Source of the DNA: Hemicordylus capensis
Taxonomy: Eukaryota; Chordata; Lepidosauria; Squamata; Cordylidae
Assembly: GCF_027244095.1 (NCBI RefSeq)
Contig: NC_069659.1
Location: 332,395,250 to 332,459,249 of the forward strand
DNA length: 64,000 nt
Direction: 5' to 3'
Shown piece by piece: positions 30,841-43,031 of this stretch. The notes beneath the pieces are model-generated. The model worked only from the letters and a program-made list of their open reading frames with translations. It was not told where the DNA came from and ran no database searches. The position numbers were made by a program, and so were the translations under genes. Each line of letters opens with the position of its first letter. Position 1 is the first letter of the stretch.

Positions 30841-32767
30841 ATGGTCCTTCCCCAAATGCTGGCCAGGACCACATTGGGCCTTATCATTTCCTCAGTGACC
30901 TGAGAATAGATTTGATTGATGCTTTAATTTAATGATATTTTAATTAAAGAATATTGTTACTAGGTGGCATAAAAATTCTGAAAGAGAGATTTTATATCTG
31001 CTTCCCATGTAAACACCAAGCAATCTTGCTGGTTTAACTAAAACTTTATTCAGAAACAATCCATTTTTCTCCTTCTCCTTTCTCTCCCTTTTCTTTCTGA
31101 TTCTCCCCAACCCACTCTCTCTCTCTACAGGATCCCCACTGGGACAAACGTCCAAACAACAAAACACAAAAGATAACTAGATAGAATACAAGAGACAGAT
31201 AAATGTTGTCAAAACTCACTAGTCTCAGACCCCAAAATAAACTTCAGGTATTTATAGCACCTGTCTCAAATAAGAGGTGAATATTATAAGACCTTGAACA
31301 ACGAATCAGCTTCAATTAAAGATCAAGTCAAGAATGTATGGCTTACACATTCAGCTGATGCTTTTCATTTATGCTCTTATACTTGCTTGGTGCTGATTGT
31401 TCTGTGCTACTCATCATCATCATCTATATATTATTACTATATTACGTGTATTATTATGTATGTAAATTTTGGTCTATGACCATAAATAAACATGATGATG
31501 ATGATGATGATTCTGTCCTACTCTTGTGGTTTTAATATGCTTTATCCATTTTAAGGATTTTATTCACTGACATCCAGTCTAACATTGCATGCACTGAAAA
31601 ATGTTTCACAGGCACAACACGAAAGGGGCAATTTCCCCCAATCTTCCTTTCCCTCTGCAGCCTATTATTCCTCCTAAAAATATGTCCCTGAGGGTCTCAT
31701 AACCCACAGAATATGACTGATAATTTTTTTAAAACCCAAAATAAATTCTTCAAGGCTGTGTATTAAGGTCACATACGTTTATCCATGAGACAATTTTGGT
31801 GTGATGTTACAAGATAATATGAAAGATGGGTCTTTGCTTTTATAAGCAAATTTTTAAAAAATATTTAATTTTATCTTAAATCTTAAAGATTTCAAAGAGG
31901 CATCTATATTTTTGGTAATATGTACATGTAGCTACATTTAATTAACTAATTGCTTAAAAGGCAGATGTTAATTAAAATATATATAATCTGCAGATAGCCC
32001 TACTAACATCTAAATTTCTATGTGAAATCTCAGTCCTCTTTGCAACACCCATACAACTCAAATAAGAGAGACAGAAAATAATCTTGAAATACGGATTAGA
32101 TGGAATAATATTGTGCTCCTTTCCACCAAGATCATCACTCAAAAGGTATAGTTCATTCTAATGATGTTCAAACTGGTTCCGAAGTTCACTATAACCACTT
32201 GAAGCCATCTAACACTGGTCAGCATTTATCCTTTGACAATTGCAAAGCAGACCAGCTTGTGCATTTTGCTGACATTTTAAGACCCAGTTACTCATTTTTA
32301 ATTAAGATGTAACCTAAGCAGCTGACTTTAAATTGCTCTTCCACTGTTAAAGCCTTTGCTGCATATGACCTCTGCAGTCATGGAAACGTGGAACTTAAAG
32401 ACATAGAAAAAGTTTTCAGAATGTTCTTATATCACATTTACAACTTTAAGAGCAGTTCCTGGAACCATTATTCACAATATTCATATACTGTGTGGAATAA
32501 TTGAAGTTATAAATGTGACACCTTTTCCCTTTCTATAATGGTCTGATTAGTCCACTACTCAGCAAGTTATCCTACTATTGTCCATACAGCCACTTTGAAC
32601 TCCTACCTCAAGCCTAAGAGAACATATTTCATATAGAATTAGAAGGTTTTACATACAGCTGTATTAAAGTCCCCATTAAAATTTCATCTAAAGCAAAATT
32701 TGAAGATAATTTTGGAAGTGAATTGAAAGCAAAACTGGAGGTATCTCCTCAGACAGAACACTGAATA
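30841..32767. other. AT-rich non-repetitive block, candidate regulatory DNA
   Basis: There is no ORF with coding character. A (GATGAT)n tract lies near 31,487-31,511. Positions 31,700-32,520 lack repeat signatures and hold TTAATTAACTAATT, an Oct/homeodomain-like cluster, and 'cctttgacaattgcaaagc', a facing pair of Sox/TCF-like words. This suggests an old single-copy sequence under constraint, but no comparison could be made. Confidence 0.35.
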
Positions 32768-33135
32768 ATGGGCCAGTTTGGATGAATGCGGTTCTCACCC
32801 CCGCACGATTTATGCTTAAGGCAGGAACATGCCAAGAATGTACCAGCTGGGACATCATTCAAGGACATGTTGACACGTTCTCGGCACATCTTTTAATCAA
32901 GTGTGGGGATGATATATGTGCTGCAGAACCCTGATTAAACAGGGTCCAGTCTACATGCACTGCATGTAGAGGGGTGATTCAGATGATCATCCCTTACACA
33001 TGAGTAAAAGGATGTGCCAAGAATACGTCGTCATGTCCTTGAGTGATGTAGGAGCAGCTGTGTTTGTGATGAGAGTGCAGTCTTATGGAATGAAAAAGGG
33101 GAGGCGGGATGATGTTCATCTGAACCGGCCCAAAA
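32768..33135. mobile_element. Foldback TIR element
   Basis: Left end 'gggccagtttggatgaatg'; right end '...catctgaaccggccc'. Inside, 'ggacatgttgacacgttctc' is mirrored by 'gaatacgtcgtcatgtcc', and 'gccaagaatg' recurs inverted. About 370 bp, no coding sequence. Confidence 0.65.
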
Positions 33136-33303
33136 TTTTGAGAAAAGGCCCACCGGTCCTTCAAAAGAAAAACATGTTGATATAAGCCCAAACTCTTTTG
33201 AATTAGAGTTTAGTCTTGTTTTTTTGTGAGACATCCAAGGTGGATGAATATGCATAGAGGGATGACCTGGGTGCATTTCATTGACTGTCTGCATAGGGTG
33301 CAC

Positions 33304-33469
33304 CAAGGGTGTAGCCATAATTGAGTGGATAGATTCAAAGAACCCAGAGCCCCCAGCTCCTAAGGGCCCCAGCTCCAGCCCTCCCTATTTTCTTCATTAT
33401 CTCCCTCACTCTGAGGGGCCACCCGGGAGAGGGGCAAACATGGGTCCCCTCTCCCCTAGCTATGCCCTG
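33304..33469. mobile_element. hAT MITE (CARRGGYGTA type), 166 bp, perfect 8-bp TSD
   Basis: Begins CAAGGGTGTAGCCATAAT and ends CTAGCTATGCCCTG. Identical GGGTGCAC copies flank it at 33,296-33,303 and 33,470-33,477. It is the shortest of three members in this window and is nonautonomous. Confidence 0.9.
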
Positions 33470-33790
33470 GGGTGCACACACGTACAACTATACACAAGTA
33501 GATTCCCTCTCCTGATGATTGGAAGTTGGAACCCTACTTTCCTAGGATTCTAGATTATGTGGAGAGAACCCTATATACACCATGTGTATGTTAACTGAAG
33601 GAGATTGAGATGGGGGAGATCTCTCTGTGTGAAGATTTTCTTATCCCTAGAGACCTCTTTTTCACATCCCTAGAGCCCTAATCAGATATGCAAAAGAGAG
33701 GAATGCTGTACTTGGGCAGAGTGTGCTCATAAGCTCTACTCCAGCACTGACACACTCAGAAGCCTCACTCACATGCTGAATGGTTACAGT

Positions 33791-34218
33791 GGGGCTATTC
33801 ACACGATTGAAGAAAATTGGGCTAGCCTCCACTAGCCCGATTTTCTTCAATCGTAAGAACCAGCAGGCTTGCAGCCGTGCCCGGTGGTTCTTGAATGGCT
33901 AACCCGCTCAAGTAGCCCACCCCTTAGCCCGGGTTTGCGGAGCAAGTGCTCTGCGAACTCGGGCTATTGGATCATGAGTAGCCGCGGTGCGGTGCGGCAC
34001 CATGCCTACTCATGAGGAGACCCCCGGAGGGGAGGAAAAAAGCCTGCTCCGGGCTCAGGGGGTCTTGCCAGCATGCCCTGTGCATCCCCGCTCTGCCCAG
34101 CCCCCGCCGGCTCCGTCTCGGGGCCAGCAATCGTGTGGGCAGCTGATCCAGCTGCCCAGGGCTTAGCCCACTCTCCCCGCTCACCCGGAGAAAGCGGGTC
34201 TCACGGATCATGAGACCT
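33791..34218. mobile_element. GC-rich MITE family A, near-complete copy
   Basis: Left end 'ggggctattcacacgattga', immediately followed by a short hairpin ('aaaattgggctagcc' against 'gattttcttcaatcg'). It contains the family words 'agaaccagcaggcttgcagc', 'ctcatgaggagaccccc' and 'agcccactctccccgctc'. The right end is near 'tcacggatcatgagacc'. Confidence 0.7.
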
Positions 34219-34229
34219 GGCTCAGTCTT

Positions 34230-35665
34230 TCTCTGCAGAGACAAATGCTGTAAGCATGAAGAGATTCTTTCTGTAATTACAAGGCTGGGAATCCCCAGCC
34301 TTTCAATCACAAAAGAATCTCTTAATGCTTTCGGCATTTGCCTCCACAAATGCTGTAAGTGGCTAACATACTGCACAGCATCCTGTGGGTGTTGTCAGCA
34401 TCACAGGAATGGCTGCGTGCTCACGGAATTGCACAAGAGCAATATTGAACAAACTAGCCAACCCGCACAGAGCATCTGTGTTCTCTTTGGGGCCAGCTGT
34501 TCCTTCCTCCCTCCTGCCCCACTCTCCTTCCCCCTCCCCCCTCCTGCCCCCACACTCTTCCCCCTCTTCCCCTCCCTCCCGCCCTACTCTCTTGCCCCCT
34601 TGCCTCCCTCCCCCCTGCTCCTCTCTCCTGCCCTCCCCTCCCCCTCTCCCCCTTGCCCACTCTCTCCTGCCCTTCCCCTCTCCCCTGCCCAACTCTCTTG
34701 CCCTCCCTCACCCTGCTCCTCTCTCCTGCCCTTCCCCTCTCCCTCCTGCCCCTCTCTCTCTTGCCCTCCCTCCTGCCTTACTCTCTTGCCCTCCCCCTCC
34801 CCCCTACCCCACTCTCTCTTGCCCTCCTGCACATTCCCTTGCCCTCCCCCGCACTCTTGCCCTTCCCTCCCCCCTCTCCCCGCTCTCTCCTCTCCCTTTT
34901 ACTCTCCTTACCGGGTGGTGGGCAGCTGGCCAAGAAGGGCCCCGCTGCCCCTCCTCCTCCTGGGTGGCGAACAGCAAAGTCTGACCACCTGGTTCCCTCC
35001 CACCCCAGCCTCCCATGGGCACCTGGCCTTGGCGGCCAGTCCCGCCTCCGCCTGGCTGAGAGGCGCCTCCATGGCTGGGCCCAGCACCTCCGTGGCCTGG
35101 CCCCCCACCATGGCCGAGTGCCACCTTTGCAGCCGGGCCCACCGCGCCAAGTGCCGCCTCCACAGCCTTCCGGGCCCACTGCCGCTGCTTGCCAGCCTCT
35201 GTGGCTGGCCTCTTCAGGCCGGCTGCCTCTCCCCCACCCCCACCTTCAGCCCCAGTCTCTGGGCGGGGAAGGGCCCAGGCTGCTGGGCCGAGTGCCGACC
35301 TCTGCAGCCAGGCTCACCACCTCGCCTCTGTGGCCAGGCCAGACCCGCCACCACTGTTGCCGTGGCCTGGCCCGCCGCCAGCCAATTCTCCTGGGTGTGC
35401 CAGCCAATCAGGCGCCTCTGTCACCCAGCCAAACAGGCTGGGTGCCGGGACGCACATTTGAAGGCACACCCAGGAGAAATAAATATATAGATGCTGGGGT
35501 TTCACAGTGCAGTTGTGCAATGGTAAAGCCATTATTTCCAAAGGCCATACTATTGCACAACTGCATTCATGCTATTCTAGCAGTTAGAGCATGCAGCTCC
35601 CAGAGTGCTGACAATGTCCATGGGACACTGTGCAGTATATCAGCCACCATGTGCTGAGAAGGGGT
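34230..35665. mobile_element. TIR element (family B-like) split by repeat X
   Basis: The left arm (34,350-34,440: 'ggctaacatactgcacagca', 'gttgtcagca', 'aattgcacaa') is matched in reverse by the right arm (35,500-35,665: 'ttgtgcaa', 'tgctgacaa', 'actgtgcagtatatcagcc'). Repeat X lies between them. The arms share 'ttgtgcaa'-type words with family B at 4.6 and 23.0 kb. Confidence 0.6.
34441..35490. repeat. Unclassified GC-rich repeat X, copy 2
   Basis: Same order as 1,868-2,715: 'aatattgaacaaactagcca', 'cgcacagagcatctgtg', a long CCT-rich tract, a CG-rich block and a CCAAT box in 'agccaatcaggcgcctct', then an AT-rich box 'gaaataaatatatagatg'. A 426-codon frame across it is proline/serine low-complexity and not a gene. 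It sits between two inverted arms of another element, so it arrived later. Confidence 0.6.
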
Positions 35666-35784
35666 GAGACCTCTGAGTGCATCAGCACCAGGGAACACTC
35701 TCCAAGATGCTGTACTTGACTATACAGTCCCCTTTTTTGAACATCTGAAGAGGACTACAGTTCCAACCAGAATTTGTCCAGACT

Positions 35785-36018
35785 AATGGTGCAGTGAGAA
35801 AGTAACTTGCCTAGGGAGCAGGAGGTTGCTGGTTTGAATCCCGCTTGTATGTTTCTGAGACTATGGGAAACACCTATGTTGGGCAACACTGATATAAGAA
35901 GATGCTGAAAGGCATCATCTCACACTGCACAGGAAACGGCAATGGTAACCCCCACTGTATTCTACCAAAATAACATGGTTGCCAGAAGTCGACACCAGTT
36001 CAATGGCACGACTTTACT
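35785..36018 (+). mobile_element. tRNA-derived SINE
   Basis: It has A-box-like 'tggtgcagtgagaaagtaa' and B-box-like 'ggtttgaatcc' (about 35,832), followed by a tRNA-unrelated body 'aagatgctgaaaggcatcat' and an end 'gacaccagttcaatggcacg' before 'actttactttagca'. The Pol III boxes are the internal promoter. Confidence 0.8.
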
Positions 36019-36071
36019 TTAGCATGTGTAGTGGTTTATTTTTTGCATAGAAAAATTAAGTGACATCCAAA

Positions 36072-36590
36072 AAGGCTCTCCACACAAGCAGTGTGGAGGG
36101 CCTGAATGGGTTTTCCAGGAAGAGCGGGCTTGACCTCCCCGCACATGAGCAGGAAGCCCTCCCTGGGCAGCCGGATCGGATAATGCTCTTGGGTGGCTGG
36201 ATCATCCGCACAGATGATTACCAGCTCTGTCATGGAGCCCACTGGGGCAGCGGGGGTTGGGGGCCTCCTGACCCCTGGAAGTCCTAGAATGACCCATGCA
36301 AGTGCGCGGGGCATTCTGGGGAGCCCCCCGATGTTGGGAGGCTTTCTGTAGCCTCCCAGTTGGGGTCTACTCATGAGCCACTGTGTTGCAGAGCTGTACC
36401 GCGGCCACACACAAGCAGTTAACCTGCTTTTTTGGGTGCTCCTGTGCCCCAAACCCAGATTAAGTAGCAGGCTACCCCAGAGGGTTTGCCACTGCACTGC
36501 CACCGGGAGCTAGGCAGCTCCCAGCAGTTCTCACGAACAATGACAATTAGCTCCCTTAGCCTGGATCCCACTGCACATGAGAATAGCCTC
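36072..36590. mobile_element. GC-rich MITE family A copy
   Basis: Left end 'aaggctctccacacaagcag'; right end 'cacatgagaatagcctc'. AAA stands on both sides, consistent with (but not proof of) a 3-bp duplication. Interior 'ctccccgcacatgagcagg' and 'gcgcggggcattctgggg' match the family. About 520 bp. Confidence 0.65.
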
Positions 36591-37488
36591 AAAGAGTTGT
36601 TAATACTGTAACTCAAATGCCATTTCTTAGAAGGAGTTTCCCACATCCCCAACTCTGGATAGTTTGGCAGTGCATGACAGATGGGTACAGGATTATTATG
36701 GCTTTGGATGCCTAAGAAAACTGGATAGAACGCTGTAGCTAATGAGCATCAGTTCTGACAGCAGCATGCCTCTGTCTCACACGGAATTAGCTGGAGCCAG
36801 CTTTATGGTTATGATAAAAGACACACACATGAAAACAACACCACATTTTAACTTCGATGCAGGCTATTTGATAAGAGAAGTAATGTTTTAGCCAACAGAT
36901 ATACCTGGGATGCCCTTTAGGTCAAAGCTTAGAAAGAAAATGTTTCAAAAGCACCTATAGAGAATGATGCCGCACATCCAGGCGCATCTTGGGTGTGGTT
37001 TATTTGCTCTAGCCCAGCTTCAAATGAAGCATGAGGCATTTGGGGCTCATGGATCAGATAAGGTCCCAGGCCATCCAAATTAATTAAGCATGGCCTGAAG
37101 GCTGTTTTGCAGCCATGTGCATTCCAGGACCTTATTTGGCATTAGAGAGTCACCCCATCGCTTGCCCTAACAGTAATATAAGGTTTGAGTAGTTGGCTTT
37201 GTGGGGGGACGGGGAGAAAGTATAATACACATCTCTTGAATCATGTCCACACTACATTTGTATGTACATCAGAGGTAAACATAAGAACTAAGATGTACAT
37301 CTAAGACACTTCAAGTGCGAAGAACCCAGAAACTTTGGAACAAAAGTTAAATTTCTGCTCCACTTTGAGCCGTCGAGGAGGCGGGGGGAGATTCAATGCA
37401 ATGTTGCTTTTGGTTCAGGTCCGAGTTGACTCTCTGTTTTATACAGAAATATTCATATACCACTTTGAAAACATTTTTGTTGAAAGTG

Positions 37489-37519
<31 letters not shown>

Positions 37520-39495
37520 GGTGCAATGTGATGACATGACCCTAAAGGTTAGTATCCATATTGAAATAAGTTAGCATGATTTCTAATTAGGTTTCTGTGA
37601 CTTCATGTGGGTCCTCCCCAAATTCCCTTCCTCATTGCTCTTACTTTTATATGCTGGAGGTATGCTGCTGCCCTGCTCCAGCAATTTTGGCAAGAGTGCC
37701 GGCGGGGCAGGGGGTGCTCCTTAAAGGTAACCCCTCGCTGCCCAACTGGCCAAATGACAGACCTCCAAACCGGTTTGGCAGTCCGGAAAAGGACTGCTGA
37801 ACTGGTTCATGCACATCCCTAGCAGATTCCTCTTCTCTCCTCATGCTGCTTGCAAGCTTTGAGAGGAGAGGCTTGCAAAGCTCACAAGGGTCAGATTGGT
37901 CCTGAAGAACTGCTCTAACTGTGGGGCAAGGGCATTTTCCCAACCAGCTGGGGCTCCAATATTTCCAGAAGGGACTGCTGTACCTTGCCCCATGAAAGGA
38001 CCATGTGGTGGGGATCTGCCTCTTGTTATTCCACAGTTTAGAACATCGACTTTAAGAAAATGCTATCCTTGGGTTATAATTCAATACATGCAATAAAGAG
38101 TTAATAAAAGTAAGGTTGAAGGGTAATTGACACAAGGACACCAGAAGCATGGCAGAGATAAAATGTTCCACTCTTAACTTTGTCTAAAGTTTTCTCAAAT
38201 CCAACAAGATCATTTGGAACTTGATTGATGATACTCTGCCCTGAAATGCACAAACACTGTGATTGCTCCCCATTGACTTGGTTGTGCCCAATCTACTGAA
38301 AATGGAAAGGGCAACTTTTACTGAAAAGTTTCATGTATTTAATTAAATTAAATCTAGACATGCATAGACTGTTTAAAGTTCAAAGCAGCAGGGCCAATCT
38401 GTAAACAGGAGCTATCAAAGCAGACAACGTTCAGACAATAGCAGAGACAGCAGGGGACAGCTTGTAAAGGAATATAGTAGGATGCTAAAGTATTTCTGTC
38501 ATTGGTGGACTTCCTATGTCTATACAAAGATTGGTAAGCAAGCTTTTCCCCGGAATATATCTTGTGGCTGATGAACGAAGTAGGTGTTGCATAGATATGC
38601 ATGTAAAAAAAACAACCCAAACTTCTGAAAGATTTCTTTGTTTCAGAAAAACTTCAAGAAGGGGAAGTGTGAAGGAATGATGTGAAGACCAGCTCTCTTC
38701 TTAGTTCTCAATTCTCCTCTCAGCTCTTCTCTCAAGGGTTCAATTTCTTTTAGAAAAGCTCGACCGGCGCTAGGGAAAGTGCCAGTGGGAATGTTTGCCA
38801 GTGGCAATGGTTGCCTCCACATGGTGCAAGGGGGGCTGTGTATTTAGCTTCAGCCAATGTTTTGCACAGGTCCAATAAACAATCAGCCAAGGGGCCACAC
38901 TTACTGTAAGGCCACCATTGGCTCCTGAGCCTTACAATGAAGAACAATGACACGGGGTAAAAAGTGGTGGGAGTTGGGCAATTTGAAGCAAAGGAAAGCG
39001 TTAAGCATCCCCTTCCTCCACTGCTTCTCCATGTCACATTGTCCCCTGCTGAAGCTGTTTTATCTTGGGTGGAAAGGGGGGCACTCCAGGTTTGCTTATA
39101 CCAGGCCTGCATAACATAAGGCCCGGGGGCTGTATCTGGCCCATAGGAATGTTTTTACTGGCCCCCAGATCCTACAGCTACAGAAGAGTTGGAAACTGCC
39201 TTACAGTGCCATCTATTCTGTTTACTCAGAAATATGACCCACAGTGTACCCAGTGAGCCTTCTCCCATATAAGTATGCTTAGGACTGCAGCCTGAAAGCT
39301 GCAGCAATTTAGGGAGAGTAGAGGACTTGGCATTTGTTTGGGGCCAGCATGAAAACAATGTTTTCATATGTTCTGGCCACTATCCTTGGCTAACACTGTG
39401 GGTCCCCTGATGAGGGGAGAAGATCCACAAGTAACTAATAATTGATTAACCTCAGTGTTGTAATGTACTGAAAATTGGCCTTGGCCCCTGCACAC
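36591..39495. other. Unassigned DNA, no gene
   Basis: No exon or RNA gene is seen. 'atgcacatccctagcag' at 37,809 is a lone hAT-like right end, preceded by 'aaccggtttggcagtccgg'. A LINE-tail-like piece with (GT)n lies at 37,440-37,518. The remaining sequence, including 38,100-39,400, is unassigned. Confidence 0.35.
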
Positions 39496-40072
39496 TAGGG
39501 GTGTGCAAGTCGGCTCAGTTTGAGCGGGCTCGACATCGAGCCAGTTCGGCTCAATGGGTTCAGAGTCAAACCAGACCGGCATCAGCCAATCTGAGTTTGA
39601 ACTGAACTGGGCCTGGTTAAAACCGAGCTGGTTTGGAACTCTACTGGTTAAGGGGAATCTGGTGAGGATCCCGCTTTACCAGTAAAGAGGGCTGTCCTAA
39701 GAGTACAGGAGGCAGGAGGGAAATAAGTAGTTAGTTACAAGTGCCACAGCTGGCAGCTGTGGGGCGGTGGTGGATCCCCAAAAGTAGGCAGGGTTCGAGC
39801 CTTCCTCAGCCCGGTTCAGGCCTCTGTGCATGTGCGGAGGTCAATAAAATGGCCTCCACGCATGCACAGAGGCCCAAACTGGGCCACCGCCAGCCCTGCC
39901 TACTCTGAGGGAGGCTGGCAGGGGTGGGAGGAGCCGCTGCTGCCACCCACCCTCCTGGACACCACTGTAGCTGCTGCTGGCAGCACATCTAAGTACCTAC
40001 TTACTTCCCCCCCACCCCCTCTACCATTAGGACAGCCCCCCAATTTCCTGGAAAAGGGTAATCCTCCCTGGA

Positions 40073-40075
40073 TTC

Positions 40076-40131
<56 letters not shown>

Positions 40132-40150
40132 TTATTTATTTATTTATTTG
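40073..40150. repeat. (TATC)n(TATT)n microsatellite with LINE-type tail
   Basis: Fourteen or so TATC units grade into TATT, followed by 'gacatatttctatactatcc', the inverse of an L2-type tail. Probably a tiny LINE/SINE insertion. Confidence 0.85.
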
Positions 40151-40760
40151 ACATATTTCTATACTATCCAAAACTTGTGCCTCTGGGTGATTTACCAGTA
40201 GAGCTCTGAGTAGGTCAAACTGGTTTGGTTCAAACCTGAACTGGCTCCAGTTTGACTGGGGGCAAAAGCAAATTGGGCAGACTCGGCACGAATCCCATCT
40301 GGATTTGAGCTAAGCTGGCAAAACCAGTTTTGTGCACACCCCTAACACACAACACTTCTATCTACACAAGCACATATTTACACACACTGAAATATTTACA
40401 AATATACATTATAGCAGTCTCGCTGCCCTCTCCCTGCAAGTCAACTATGTACAACAAGCAACGCAACACACATCAAAATATTTACATGTCATTTACACAG
40501 TGCCACACTGACACAAACTGCCTAGTGTCTGTCTGTGTGTGTGCCCACAGCACCCTGAGTACTGTGGTTAGGTGGAACCAGGGGCTAGTTCAGCATCAGG
40601 TTACGCCAGTGTGTGGTGGGGCGTGTATCCAATTGCCAAGTCACAGCACTAGCGAGCACACTGCGACTTGGCATGACTGAAGGAGGAAGAGGGTAGGGTA
40701 GGGATGAGCAGAAGCTGCTGCCAGACAGGTGACCAGCACCATGGGTCAACCATGGGCCAA

Positions 40761-41480
40761 TCACATGACCAGCTCAACCTCTAGCTCATGGTAGCCCAGC
40801 AGGGGGACGTTAACCTTGAGGAAAACCAGCTGCTCAACCAAGCCAGAGTCCAGCCGGGACCAAGTGGGTGTTACCATGTTGCCAGCACGAGAAAACATCC
40901 ACTTGCTCTGGACGCTGGTTGGAGGGCAGGAGAGGAGGCGCACAGCAATCACCACCATGTCCGGCAAGACTTGGCTGTGGGATGGCCAGAACTGTGTGCA
41001 GTCCATCTCTGGGCCCTCTTCCACAGGCTCCTCCAAGTACTGGGCAATGCATTGAGCAACACTGGTGAGTCTGGTAGGCCGAGCCTTCTACAAACCAGGC
41101 AAGGTGCCAAGGCACACCCACTTAAACCATTGGGCTGATTTAGTGGGAGGAACTGCCTGTTGCATTGGTACTACTTTCTGGGATGCCACGCCACTGGACT
41201 GGAAGAAAAGGTTGAAGCTGAAGAGTCGCCCACTCTGCTGCTGCTGGGTGTGGGCCGTGCACGCTTCGGGGGGCACACCATCACCACCTTCCTGGTCTCT
41301 GCCGGTCCTAGTGACCTCCTCTTCCCTAACTCTATCGACCAAGTGGCCCCTCCACTGGGGCAAGTCATTGGCACAAATGACATTGTCCTTGATGGCTGGG
41401 TCACAGAGACAAGCCAGGACATACTCCTCCCTGTCGCCCAACTCATCAATCAGCCTGACGACAACCCCAACCTATTGGGG
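40761..41480 (-). pseudogene. hAT transposase, C-terminal remnant
   Basis: The minus strand reads RLIDELGDREEYVLACLCDP then AIKDNVICANDLPQW upstream. Further on, 91 residues of the dimerisation domain read VIAVRLLSCPPTSVQSKWMF, SRAGNMVTPTWSRLDSGLVE and QLVFLKVNVPLLGYHEL. The order 'LSCPPTSVQSE-VFS-AGNIVTP-R-RL' is the hallmark of hAT transposases. Between these two stretches the frame changes at least once and the N-terminal BED finger and most of the catalytic core are absent, so it cannot be functional. The family protein would be about 600 residues; roughly 230 are traceable. Confidence 0.85.
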
Positions 41481-43031
41481 GGAAACCTTTTTTAAAAGAA
41501 ACCCTATTTAAAGAAAACCCCTTTTAAAACAAGCTTACCCATCCACTCCAGCCACAACAATACAATACAAAACAATGCAATAAAATACACAATGGGGGGG
41601 TAACTAAGTGACAACCTATTAAAAACAAGAAACAACCTGCGAAAACAAGAAACAACCTGTAAAGAAAAAAACAAAGAAAATTTACCTCCCCACACCCAAA
41701 CACAAAAGGAGGCTCTATATAAGGAACACTAAAGGGGGGGAAGGGGACAACAAAAAGTAGTCACTTACCCCCTCATTGTCATGGAGATCTTCTGCCCCCA
41801 CACTGGTCAGGAGAAAAAAGAAGGAATTCCAGACCAGTGGCAGGTTAGCACAACAAAGGCGGGCAGGCACAGCCGGGGGGCGGGGGAGTAGGACAGAATG
41901 AAAAGTTTTCCAGCTATTTCAGCTGCCCCAAAAAACAAATTAAAAGTAAAAACACTGAGAAAATAAATAAATAAGGCAGGTGGGGGGAAAGCCTGTGGGA
42001 GTGGGGATGGAGAAGTGGTAGAGGGGGGAGGGAAGGAACAGCGAGGACAGAGAGGTGCTAGACTCTGGAGCAAGCGGTGTGCTAAGCACAGCAAGAAAAG
42101 GATTAACAAAGAAAAGCACCTGCTCCAGAAAAAAGCAAGAGGAACCCCCCCCCCAAAAAAACCCAGAATGAAATAAAAACAACTGGCCGTGGCTGCTGAG
42201 CTGAGCAGGAGGACTCTCTCTCTCTATCTCAACTCAGAGAACAGATTTAAAAGCAGCAGCCACCAAAAGCAAAAAAAGGTGAGGGGAAGGGGGGTCTGGG
42301 TTAGGGAAATGGGCCATAGAGGAGGGGAAGGGGCAGAGAGGGGGGAAGAGGAGGGGGCCCAGAGGAGGGGGGAAGGGGCAGAGAGAGACACACACACTCA
42401 CTCACTCAGGGGGGGGGAAGCAGCAGAACAAACACACAGCAGAACCAACACACACCAGGGGGGAAAAGGTTTAAAGCAGGGGAGAGAAGAGGTGGGGAGA
42501 GAGAGAAACAAGCAGAAGGGAATAGGGGATTGGGAACAAAAACGCAGCAGTCTGCCAAGCAGACTCTCACCACACCAGCAGCACCAACAACAGCAGGCCA
42601 GAAGGAAGCCAAGCAGCAACTGATTTTGCTAGGCCAGAGCCTTGGCCTCTGATTTGAAACTCGCTCCTTTGGATTTGAAACTCCCTCCTTTGGGAGCCCC
42701 CACCTTGCCCTCCCCCCTGTCCAATAGGGTGCCAGTTCTCGAGGTCTAGCACAGTGCACAGCCCACCAGAGAGCTAGACTCATCTGGTCAATCAGGGAAG
42801 CAAGAGCTCAGCCTATGAAATCAAGGAACACAAGTCACACAAAATAGAGGGCAACATCTAAAATGGCCTCTAGAACCTTTGAACAGGCTCGAACAGGCTC
42901 AAACCGAACCTGGCTCAGTCGGTTCAAACTCGGACTGGCATTGTCAGTGCAATGCCCTGTTTGATCTGAGTTCAAACCAAACCAGTTCAAATTCAAACCG
43001 GTTCGAATTTAAACTGGTTTGCACATCCCTA

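Larger units (their letters stand above)
39496..43031 (-). mobile_element. Decayed hAT transposon, TAGGGRTGTGCA family
   Basis: Outer ends TAGGGGTGTGCAAG (39,496) and '...tttgcacatcccta' (43,031) match the MITE family termini; both are followed inward by 'gaaccggttcgaac'-like subrepeats. Flanks ctgcacac and atgtacag agree at 5 of 8 positions. The minus strand carries the transposase C terminus. A second right end at 40,344 means that 39,496-40,344 may instead be a separate MITE lying against the larger copy; this cannot be settled by eye. 41,500-42,850 is purine-rich, apparently non-coding, so the front of the transposase is missing. Confidence 0.65.

Noticed and set aside
34210-35657. 426- and 334-codon plus-strand frames
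   Set aside because: Same polypyrimidine repeat X as at 1.9-2.7 kb; no domain, and the frames cross MITE boundaries.
40788-41511. Plus-strand frames of 111-148 codons
   Set aside because: Antisense of the hAT transposase remnant, which has recognisable motifs on the minus strand.
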